Position numbers and translations under genes: made by a program. A stretch of DNA of 10,205 nt from an uncultured Oscillospiraceae bacterium. GTDB lineage: Bacteria; Bacillota; Clostridia; Oscillospirales; Ruminococcaceae. Below, piece by piece: positions 1 to 5,948 of this stretch; positions within the stretch are counted from its first letter, which is position 1; the number at the start of each line of letters is the position of its first letter. The notes under the pieces were generated by a model, which ran no database searches, had not been told where the DNA came from, and worked only from the letters and a program-made list of their open reading frames with translations. The stretch covers positions 1-10,205 of the forward strand of contig URFD01000059.1 in NCBI GenBank assembly GCA_900547015.1, read 5' to 3'.

Positions 1-6
1 AACTTT

Positions 7-36
7 TTGTAGTTTTATAAGACCTGCCCCTATAAT
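7..36 (+). promoter_or_regulatory. Putative sigma-A promoter of the PTS EIIC gene
   Basis: A perfect TATAAT -10 box lies at 31-36. A weak TTGTAG -35 candidate at 7-12 lies 18 nt upstream. This predicts a leader of about 70 nt before the start at 113. The -35 is poor, so an activator may be needed. Sequence further upstream is outside the window. Confidence 0.45.
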
Positions 37-112
37 CAAGGCATAAACATTACACAACGACACGCAAACAAACGAAAATGTGGGAATATTTTTTGTATGG
101 AGGTTTTCATTT

Positions 113-1171
113 ATGTTGACGATTCTTTCCGGAGTAGGACTGCTGCTCCTGACACTCGCAGTATTTTCTCTGTTCAGCCTGAAGTTTCCAAAGGGAAGCG
201 CAGCAATGTCCGGCATGGCAAATGCCGCAGTTGCTTCCTTCCTGATTGAAGCAGTACACAAATACATCACCGGCGACCTGCTGGGTATCGCATTTCTGGG
301 CGAAGTCGGCGCAACCGCAGGCGGCTTGGGCGGCGTTGCAGCAGGCATCATGGTTCCGCTGAGCATGGGTGTGAACCCGGTCTTTGCAGTAGTAGGCGGT
401 CTGGCTTGCGGCGGCTACGGAATCCTGCCGGGCTTCATTGCAGGCTACATCATCGGTCTGGTTGCTCCTTACATTGAGAAATATCTGCCGACCGGTCTGG
501 ACATCATCCTGGGCTCCCTGACCATCGCTCCTCTGGCTCGACTGATTGCCGTTGCAGTTGACCCGGCTGTCAACAGCGTTCTGGGCACCATCGGCGCTAC
601 CATCACCGCAGCAGCAGACCAGTCCCCGGTTGTAATGGGCTTCCTGCTGGGCGGCATCATGAAGATGATCTGCACCTCTCCACTGAGCTCGATGGCTCTG
701 ACCGCAATGCTGGGCATGACCGGTCTGCCAATGGGCATCGCAGCAATCGCTTGCTTCGGCGGTTCCTTCACCAACGGCATGATCTTCCACAAGATGGGCT
801 ACGGCGACAAGAGCAACGTCATCGCAGTTATGCTCGAGCCTTTGACCCAGGCACACATCATCACCGCACATCCAATTCCAATCTTTGCATCCAACTTCTT
901 TGGCGGCGGTCTGGCAGGTCTGGCAGCAGCAATGCTGGGCATTGTCAACAACGCTCCCGGTACTGCTTCCCCAATCCCGGGCCTGATTGCTCCGTTCGGC
1001 TTTAACCCGGCAGGCAAGGTTGTTCTGGCTCTGGTGCTGGCAGCAGCAGGCGGTCTGGTTGCAGGCTATGTTGGCGGCGAGGTATTCAGCCGTCTGGAAA
1101 ACCGCAAGAGTGCGCCGGTTGTTTACGGCGACCCTCTGGCAGACGACGACGAGGAAGAAGTACTGGCATAA
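113..1171 (+). CDS. PTS sugar transporter subunit IIC, orphan membrane permease (PTS_EIIC_2-like)
   Basis: This 352-aa protein is very hydrophobic and Gly/Ala-rich, with roughly eight to ten membrane segments. It resembles the stand-alone PTS EIIC_2 permeases, which carry a sugar across the membrane while EIIB phosphorylates it. The Gly-rich segment GEVGATAGGLGG (63-74), the loop LEPLTQAHIITAHPIP (241-256) and the Pro/Gly-rich GTASPIPG (283-290) look like conserved transport-core loops. The tail ends in an acidic run (DDDEEE, 344-349). The ATG at 113 is chosen because TATGGAGG (96-103) sits 9 nt upstream; a GTG at 80 would add 11 residues but lacks a ribosome site. No EIIA or EIIB domain is fused or adjacent, so the phosphoryl donor must be encoded elsewhere. 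The substrate cannot be told. The gene ends 22 nt before a strong terminator and is probably monocistronic. Confidence 0.85.
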   Translation: MLTILSGVGLLLLTLAVFSLFSLKFPKGSAAMSGMANAAVASFLIEAVHKYITGDLLGIAFLGEVGATAGGLGGVAAGIMVPLSMGVNPVFAVVGGLACGGYGILPGFIAGYIIGLVAPYIEKYLPTGLDIILGSLTIAPLARLIAVAVDPAVNSVLGTIGATITAAADQSPVVMGFLLGGIMKMICTSPLSSMALTAMLGMTGLPMGIAAIACFGGSFTNGMIFHKMGYGDKSNVIAVMLEPLTQAHIITAHPIPIFASNFFGGGLAGLAAAMLGIVNNAPGTASPIPGLIAPFGFNPAGKVVLALVLAAAGGLVAGYVGGEVFSRLENRKSAPVVYGDPLADDDEEEVLA

Positions 1172-1193
1172 TCCCATCCAAAATAGAAAGTAC

Positions 1194-1230
1194 AAAAAAA
1201 GCTGTAACCGTCTCGGTTACAGCTTTTTTT
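1194..1230. terminator. Bidirectional intrinsic terminator between convergent genes
   Basis: A perfect 10-bp stem (GCTGTAACCG, 1201-1210, with CGGTTACAGC, 1214-1223) closes a 3-nt TCT loop. Seven A residues flank it on the left and seven T on the right. It therefore works in both directions, ending the EIIC transcript on + and the helicase-glycosylase-GH18 operon on -, whose last stop codon is only 8 nt away. Confidence 0.95.
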
Positions 1231-1237
1231 ATGTCAT

Positions 1238-2302
1238 TTAGGATTCCTGCCCGGACAGGCAGAGGGTGAGCGATTCGGAGTCGGTGCGGTCGCACAGCAG
1301 GTGGTAGAGCATGACGCCGGCAAGCTGCTCTTTGCGGGCGAAGTCGGCCTTCTGCCGAACCAGCTGTGGAGAGTTAAACCAGAAGTTTCCGGCAAGGTTG
1401 GGGTCGTCCGGTGAGACGGCGCCCGGGTCGATGTCCCGATACAGTGCCCACTGAGCGGAGCCGTCCAGCGGTCTGCCGTAGGCAGGGATGCCCAGAATCA
1501 GCTGGTCGGAGGAAAAGCCCATCGACCGAAAGAAGGAAACTGCCTCCTGCACGGTCTGTAAGGTGCTGTGACGGCCGTTCTGGTCAAATTGGTCATAAGC
1601 CATGATGTTGACAAAATCGACCGCAGACGCCAGCACAGAGGCTTCTTGCTCGGACAGAGGGAGCGGCTGTGGATAAAGCGCCAGTGAGAGCGTCTTGTCC
1701 CCGAGCTTGGCATGAAGCCTTGTGAGGAAATCGGCAAAGTCCTGCCATTCCTCCGGCTGCGGAAACTCCCAATCGATGTCGATGCCGGAGAGCTGATACT
1801 CGTCGGCAAAGTCCGCCACCGTCTGTGCCAGAGCTTCGCGCTGTTCCTCGGTGGCGATGGTCTGACCGGCAGCTCCTTCCCGAATCAGCGCACCCTTCGG
1901 ATTGACCGTACACCACAGGTCGATGGTCGGTTGAAGGGTCTGGACGGTTTGGAGCCATTCCGAAGAAATCGCAAGCTCGCCGTCCTGATTCCAATAAACT
2001 CCGGTGTTGAGGATGACAGCGTCGAGCGCCGCCAGCTGCTCCCGATAGTCCGAAAGCAGAGAGTCGGTCTGTGCGGGAACGGCATTGACCGGCAGGTAGG
2101 CAAGCCGCAGAAAGGAGGTTGCCTGTGGCTGGTCATCGGGCTGGGCGGGGAGGTCATCTTCTGTCGGGGAATCCTCTGCTTCGTCGGATATTTCCGAGGA
2201 AATATCCGACGGAAGGGCTATTTCCTCTGCGCTGGGCGAGGTGGTTCTGATACAGCCGGTCAGCAAAAGCAGGCTGAGCAACAGGCAGCCGAGCTTCCTC
2301 AT
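1238..2302 (-). CDS. GH18-family glycosidase lipoprotein
   Basis: The product is 354 aa. The N-terminus is a lipoprotein signal: a short charged start, a Leu-rich helix and the lipobox LTGC with Cys17 as the lipidation site. A low-complexity acidic linker (about 20-60) follows, then a GH18 TIM barrel. LSGIDIDWEFP (171-181) matches the GH18 DxxDxDxE signature, making Glu179 the predicted acid/base catalyst. MAYD (234-237) and GIPAYGR (271-277) match later conserved strands that line the active site. GH18 enzymes cut beta-1,4 N-acetylglucosamine linkages in chitin or peptidoglycan; a membrane-anchored enzyme of this size in a Gram-positive cell more likely acts on its own wall or on glycans, but no LysM domain is present. 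GGAGG at 2310-2314 supports the ATG at 2302. The start overlaps the stop of the upstream glycosylase gene by 4 nt (ATGA), indicating translational coupling as the last operon gene. Confidence 0.88.
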   Translation of the reverse strand: MRKLGCLLLSLLLLTGCIRTTSPSAEEIALPSDISSEISDEAEDSPTEDDLPAQPDDQPQATSFLRLAYLPVNAVPAQTDSLLSDYREQLAALDAVILNTGVYWNQDGELAISSEWLQTVQTLQPTIDLWCTVNPKGALIREGAAGQTIATEEQREALAQTVADFADEYQLSGIDIDWEFPQPEEWQDFADFLTRLHAKLGDKTLSLALYPQPLPLSEQEASVLASAVDFVNIMAYDQFDQNGRHSTLQTVQEAVSFFRSMGFSSDQLILGIPAYGRPLDGSAQWALYRDIDPGAVSPDDPNLAGNFWFNSPQLVRQKADFARKEQLAGVMLYHLLCDRTDSESLTLCLSGQES

Positions 2303-3198
2303 GCCAACACCTCCTGACGGGGTTCCAGAATCTGCGGACAGCTGCGGGCATAGTGGAACAGATACTGCTGGGCAATTCCCCAATAGCCCTGTGTGCAGTC
2401 CGGTAGTCCCTGCGGATACAGGGAGGAAAAGACACGCTTCATCCAGACATCCATCGGGCAACATTCCAGACGGTAACAGCCGAACAGAAGGGTGCAGTCG
2501 GCAACCTTCGGCCCGACCCCACAGATGGTCATCAGCTGCTGCCGTGCCTGCTCCAGCGGAAGGAAGCGGATTGCATCAAAATCGACCTGACCGGAATGGA
2601 CACGGCGCGCGGCATCCAGCAGATAGCGGGCACGAAATCCACAGCGCAGGACAGCGAGGTCCGCTTCGGTGGCGATTGCCAGCGTTTGGGCAGAGGGGAA
2701 GGAAAAACAGCCCTCTCCCAGCGGCTGACCGAAGGCTTCGCACAGGCGGCGGACAATGCCGCGGATGCGGGGAATGTTGTTGTTCTGGCTGATGATGAAA
2801 CAGCACAGCGCCTCCCAGCCGTCCTGACGCAGGATGCGGATGCCGGGAGCGTACTGAATCGCCTGACGCAGGACGGGATCCTGTTCCAGCTGCGCCTTGA
2901 TGCGGGAGTAATCGGTGTCGAGGTCAAAGTAATTGCGCCAAAAGGACTCGAACTGCCCGGCATCCCCATGAAACAGCAGGGAGCCGTTTTGGTGCTGGGA
3001 AATGGTGAGACGGTGGTCACCGGCCCAGCCCTGCCAAGTCTGGCACAGTCCGGCCAGAGCGTCCGAGACCGGGATGGGCGAGAAGGTAAAGCACTGGCCG
3101 CAGTCAAGGATTTGGGACAGGGAAAAATCCTGCACCCCCTCGACGAGCAGCCCGTGTTCCAGTTGGGTTGTGTGCAGCGGAATGGGACTCACCTCCAA
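2299..3198 (-). CDS. ogg: 8-oxoguanine DNA glycosylase/AP lyase, OGG1-type HhH-GPD protein
   Basis: The product is 299 aa from the TTG at 3198. An OGG N-terminal domain with DCGQCFTF (32-39) precedes a helix-hairpin-helix-GPD fold. LMTICGVGPKVADC (222-235) supplies the catalytic lysine, Lys231, and CPMDVWMKR (247-255) the essential Asp250. The 19-residue spacing equals that between Lys249 and Asp268 of human OGG1. Both residues present means a bifunctional enzyme that removes oxidised guanine and nicks the abasic site. Start choice is uncertain: an in-frame TAA (3205-3207, also the helicase stop) blocks longer forms, and the only good Shine-Dalgarno, GGAGG at 3192-3196, lies downstream of the TTG. 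It is spaced 8 nt from an in-frame ATT at 3181-3183, so a 294-aa protein starting at ATT is a real alternative. It is the middle gene of the operon. Clostridial genomes often label this family DNA-3-methyladenine glycosylase 2; the Lys favours OGG activity. Confidence 0.88.
   Translation of the reverse strand: MEVSPIPLHTTQLEHGLLVEGVQDFSLSQILDCGQCFTFSPIPVSDALAGLCQTWQGWAGDHRLTISQHQNGSLLFHGDAGQFESFWRNYFDLDTDYSRIKAQLEQDPVLRQAIQYAPGIRILRQDGWEALCCFIISQNNNIPRIRGIVRRLCEAFGQPLGEGCFSFPSAQTLAIATEADLAVLRCGFRARYLLDAARRVHSGQVDFDAIRFLPLEQARQQLMTICGVGPKVADCTLLFGCYRLECCPMDVWMKRVFSSLYPQGLPDCTQGYWGIAQQYLFHYARSCPQILEPRQEVLA
3192..3196 (-). promoter_or_regulatory. Shine-Dalgarno that decides the glycosylase start
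   Basis: GGAGG(TGA) lies 9 nt into the helicase-glycosylase junction, inside the frame opened by TTG 3198. Counting 8 nt downstream reaches an ATT codon (3181-3183), not ATG, GTG or TTG. The GTG at 3190-3192 overlaps the SD itself and is too close to use. Confidence 0.5.
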
Positions 3199-3204
3199 AC
3201 GGGA

Positions 3205-5202
3205 TTAAGGCCGGCTTTGATAGCCCTTGCGGGGTTTGCGGAAGGAATTCTTCCGGTCGTTGTTCCAGTCGGCTTTCTTGTCGATTTTCTTGTCGTTCTT
3301 TTTGTCGGCCTTCCAGTCGATTTTCTTGTCGTTCTTTTTGTCGGCCTTCCAGTCGATTTTCTTGTCGTTCTTTTTGTCGGCCTTCCAGTCGTTCTTCTTG
3401 TCGTAGGAGGCAAAGCGGTCGGCATAGGAGGACTTTTTGTGCGGAGCGTGTCCGGACTTGGAGCCGCCCTTCTGGTAGCCGCCGGATGGTTTGCCACGGA
3501 AGGAGCGTTCGCCTCCCTGAGCGCCCTTCTGGCCGCCGCGGTGGGAGCGCTCGGAATCGGTGCTGCCCTTGCGCGGATTGCCCTGACGGGCAGTGGATTT
3601 CAGGACGCTGGTGCTGACCTTGTGGCCGTTGATGCGGCAGTCCTGCATCGCGGCAAGAACCTCCTCGGCCTGCTCCTGCGGAATCTCGACGGTGGTGTTG
3701 TCCTCGAAAATCTCAATCTTGCCGATGTCTCTGCCGGACAGAGCGGTGCGCTCGGCAATCGCTCCGACGATGAAGTTTGGAACGATGCGGACGTTGTGTC
3801 CGACATCCAGCATCAGCTTGACATAGTCGCGGGGAGAGCGGCGCTTGTTTTCGCGGTTGATGCCGCGGGCATCCGGCAGATTTTGCAGGCGACTGCCGTA
3901 CAGCAGTTCCAGAGCGGCGGCGGCAAGCTGTTCTGCGGTGAAGGCAGGAGCGCAGCCATCCTCGGCGCTGAGCAGCTCCTGCACCATGGTAAGGTAGGGG
4001 AACTCCTCCTTGCCGGAAAGCAGGGCACGCAGGGTGTCGGCACTTTCCTGATTCTGCTTCTGGCGGATTTCCTCCGGCATCGGAACCGGGCGCTGCTGCA
4101 CATCTGCGCGTGCGATGCGGGCAATCTGCTCCATCTGGCGCAGCTGGAAGCGGCCACAGCACAGGGTGAAGGCACTTCCGCTTTTTCCGGCGCGTCCGGT
4201 GCGTCCGATTCGATGGACATAATATTCGGCATTCTGCGGAATGTCGTAGTTGAATACGCAGTTGATGTCATCGACATCGATGCCACGGGCGGCAACGTCG
4301 GTTGCAATCAGCAGGGAAGTTCTGCCTGCCTTGAAGGCGTCCATCACGACGGTGCGCTGGGACTGCTTGAGGTCGCCGTGCAGGCCCTCGGCCTTGAAGC
4401 CGTGGTCGATGAGCCACGAGGACAGCTCCTCGACCATCCGCTTGGTGTTGCAGAATACGATAGCGCGGGACGGCTGATAGTAGTGGAGCAGCAGCGCCAG
4501 CGCGTCGTTCTTTCTGCCGGTTGGGATGTCGTAGCAGCTCTGCTCGATGCTGTTGAGTGCCACCTGAGATTTGTTAATCTCGACCAGCTGGGGGTCTTTC
4601 TGGTAATTGTCAATCAGCTTCATAATCTCCTGCGGCATGGTCGCAGAGAACAGGACGGTCTGTCGCTCGGCAGGAGCTTGGGTGAGGATGGTTTCGATGT
4701 CCTCGCGGAAGCCCATGCTGAGCATCTCGTCCGCTTCGTCGAGGATGACCAGCTTGAGGGCATCGAGCTTGAGGGTGCGGCGGCGCAGGTGGTCCATCAC
4801 TCTGCCCGGAGTGCCGACGATGATGTTGGCATCCTTGAGCTGGACAATCTGGCGCTCGATGGGCGCACCGCCGTATACCGCGCAGGTGCGGACACCGTGC
4901 AGGTAGCGGGAGAGTTTTTTGAGCTCCTCACAGGCCTGAACCGCCAGCTCGCGGGTTGGACAGAGCAGCAGCACCTGTGCCAGACGGCGGTCTTGGTGAG
5001 GGTCAACCATCTGGATGGCAGGGATGCCGAAGGCAGCGGTTTTGCCGGTGCCGGTCTGGGAGCGTCCAACCACATCATGTCCTTCGAGGATGAGCGGGAT
5101 GCTCTGGGACTGGATTGGGGTGGGCTCGGAAAATCCCATCTCGCCGATGGCGCGCAGGATCTGGGGGTCGATGGGAAGGGATTCGAATAAGTTCTGATTC
5201 AT
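3205..5202 (-). CDS. DEAD-box RNA helicase with DbpA-type RNA-binding domain and repetitive basic tail (DeaD/CsdA-like)
   Basis: The 665-aa protein has every DEAD-box motif: Q motif GFSEPTPIQ (23-31), Walker A SQTGTGKT (48-55), PTREL (82-86), TPGR (131-134), DEAD (155-158), SAT (186-188), ATDVAARGID (300-309) and HRIGRTGRAG (330-339). A linker and dimerisation-like region (about 360-455) and a DbpA-type RNA-binding domain (about 459-535) follow. The last 130 residues are disordered and basic, starting Gly/Ser/Arg-rich and ending in three identical 12-residue repeats (605-640) built on DWKADKKNDKKI. Such helicases unwind RNA during ribosome assembly, mRNA decay and cold adaptation. The ATG at 5202 has AAAGGA 6 nt upstream. 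It is the first gene of the operon; its TAA stop is 6 nt before the glycosylase TTG. Family membership is certain; the exact orthologue name is not. Confidence 0.95.
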   Translation of the reverse strand: MNQNLFESLPIDPQILRAIGEMGFSEPTPIQSQSIPLILEGHDVVGRSQTGTGKTAAFGIPAIQMVDPHQDRRLAQVLLLCPTRELAVQACEELKKLSRYLHGVRTCAVYGGAPIERQIVQLKDANIIVGTPGRVMDHLRRRTLKLDALKLVILDEADEMLSMGFREDIETILTQAPAERQTVLFSATMPQEIMKLIDNYQKDPQLVEINKSQVALNSIEQSCYDIPTGRKNDALALLLHYYQPSRAIVFCNTKRMVEELSSWLIDHGFKAEGLHGDLKQSQRTVVMDAFKAGRTSLLIATDVAARGIDVDDINCVFNYDIPQNAEYYVHRIGRTGRAGKSGSAFTLCCGRFQLRQMEQIARIARADVQQRPVPMPEEIRQKQNQESADTLRALLSGKEEFPYLTMVQELLSAEDGCAPAFTAEQLAAAALELLYGSRLQNLPDARGINRENKRRSPRDYVKLMLDVGHNVRIVPNFIVGAIAERTALSGRDIGKIEIFEDNTTVEIPQEQAEEVLAAMQDCRINGHKVSTSVLKSTARQGNPRKGSTDSERSHRGGQKGAQGGERSFRGKPSGGYQKGGSKSGHAPHKKSSYADRFASYDKKNDWKADKKNDKKIDWKADKKNDKKIDWKADKKNDKKIDKKADWNNDRKNSFRKPRKGYQSRP
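3281..3388. repeat. Tandem repeat, 3 perfect copies of 36 bp, inside the helicase tail
   Basis: Copies begin at 3281, 3317 and 3353 (each starts TCGATTTTCTTG) and are identical at nucleotide level, with degenerate partial copies on both sides. The 36-bp unit is a multiple of three and encodes the 12-residue Lys/Asp repeat on the minus strand. Perfect nucleotide identity suggests recent expansion or homogenisation by slippage, so copy number may vary among strains. Confidence 0.95.
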
Positions 5203-5253
5203 AGAGGTCCTTTCTTACAATCGTTCATATCGGTCTATATCATAATCTCAAAT

Positions 5254-5283
5254 AGTGTATCACCAGCGCACGAGCCGTGTCAA
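5254..5283 (-). promoter_or_regulatory. Promoter of the helicase-glycosylase-GH18 operon
   Basis: Read on the minus strand, a perfect TTGACA (5278-5283) is followed by an 18-nt spacer and TACACT (5254-5259). An extended -10 TG dinucleotide lies directly upstream (TGA-TACACT). The predicted leader to the ATG at 5202 is about 45 nt. No cold-shock box or riboswitch fold was recognised in it. Confidence 0.6.
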
Positions 5284-5382
5284 TCTATCCGGAGGATGCA
5301 AAAATTGCTTTGGAAGAAACGGGAGAACTGACAAATATTCCGACTAAAATTTGGTGAAAACTGAATAATTTCGAAAAAGAGA

Positions 5383-5411
5383 TTGACAAATCATGCTACA
5401 TTGGTAATAAT
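5383..5411 (+). promoter_or_regulatory. Strong sigma-A promoter of the BlaI-family repressor gene
   Basis: A perfect TTGACA -35 (5383-5388), a 17-nt spacer and AATAAT as -10 (5406-5411, five of six consensus positions) make a near-ideal promoter. The predicted leader is about 65 nt. The rest of the 5203-5463 intergenic region is AT-rich and holds no supported gene. Confidence 0.7.
5397..5406. promoter_or_regulatory. Possible BlaI/MecI-type operator in the promoter spacer
   Basis: TACATTGGTA differs at one position from the TACA-NN-TGTA dyad that BlaI/MecI repressors bind. It lies between the -35 and -10 of the repressor's own promoter, where binding would block RNA polymerase. A single imperfect dyad is weak evidence, so this is inference from position. 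Confidence 0.3.
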
Positions 5412-5481
5412 TATAAAAGTGGATGAATCAAAATAAAACCTGCAACTTGAGAGAGGGAGCGGGTTGGAAGCGGGTGAACGT

Positions 5482-5865
5482 ATGTTTGACAAAATGAGAA
5501 GATTGCCGGATGCTGAGCTTGAGGTTATGAAGGCAATCTGGGACAACACACCGCCAATGTCGACCAATGACGTTATGAAGGTAGTGAGCAACGAGAAGAA
5601 CTGGAATATCTCGACGCTGCTGACACTGCTTTCCCGTTTGATTGACAGAGGGTTCCTTTCCTCGGAGAAGCGCGGAAGGGAAAGAATCTACTATCCTCAG
5701 GTAGAGCGAGAGGCATACATGGAGTATGAGACCAAGAACTTCCTGCAGAAGCTGCACAAGAACTCCTTCATGAGTCTGGTCAACACCCTGTATGACAACA
5801 ACGACCTGTCCGAGCAGGACATGGACGAGCTGGCTCAGTGGCTGGAGGATAAGAAGAACAGCTAG
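5482..5865 (+). CDS. BlaI/MecI/CopY-family transcriptional repressor
   Basis: The 127-aa protein matches the family's usual length of about 120-140 aa. RLPDAELEVMKAIWD (7-21) is the classic N-terminal signature, and the winged helix runs to about residue 75, with WNISTLLTLLSRLIDRGFL (41-59) as recognition helix and wing lead-in. The C-terminal part (80-127) is the helical dimerisation region. These proteins repress beta-lactamase, PBP or copper genes and are inactivated by a membrane protease (BlaR1/MecR1) or by metal. No blaR1-like gene, beta-lactamase or transporter is adjacent, so the target is unknown. Start: ATG 5482 fits family N-termini and has GCGGGTGA upstream. A TTG at 5464 behind GAGGGAG would add six residues and is possible. 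The gene stands alone, with its own promoter and terminator. Confidence 0.88.
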   Translation: MFDKMRRLPDAELEVMKAIWDNTPPMSTNDVMKVVSNEKNWNISTLLTLLSRLIDRGFLSSEKRGRERIYYPQVEREAYMEYETKNFLQKLHKNSFMSLVNTLYDNNDLSEQDMDELAQWLEDKKNS

Positions 5866-5894
5866 AGCGGGCCTCGGCTGAGCATCAGTGCAAT

Positions 5895-5926
5895 AAAAAA
5901 ACACCGGAAGCTTCCGGTGTTTTTTT
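5895..5926. terminator. Perfectly palindromic bidirectional terminator
   Basis: A 32-bp perfect palindrome is centred on AAGCTT: A7, CACCGGAAG, CTTCCGGTG, T7. As RNA it forms an 8-bp ACACCGGA/TCCGGTGT stem with a 4-nt loop and a U-tract on either strand. It ends the repressor transcript on + and the rlmB/pseudo-ATPase transcript on -, whose stop is 22 nt away. Confidence 0.93.
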
Positions 5927-5948
5927 GTTGCCCAAAAAGGCAAAGGGT

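Noticed and set aside
107..1195. A 362-codon open frame on - opposite the EIIC gene
   Set aside because: The translation is implausibly rich in Cys, Gln and His and is a mirror of the Ala/Gly codons of the permease. It also runs against a well-supported gene.
3281..3388. Three evenly sized 36-bp repeats as a possible CRISPR array
   Set aside because: The copies are directly adjacent with no spacers and encode an in-frame peptide repeat of the helicase tail.
2596..5190. An 864-codon open frame on + opposite the helicase and glycosylase genes
   Set aside because: It is exactly antisense to two genes with full motif sets; its translation is low complexity with no domain and no ribosome site. 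GC-rich codon bias keeps this frame open.
5296..5331. An 11-codon micro-ORF (ATG 5296 to TGA) between the divergent promoters
   Set aside because: The GGAGG at 5291-5295 directly abuts the ATG, too close to act, and the frame lies upstream of the predicted repressor promoter.
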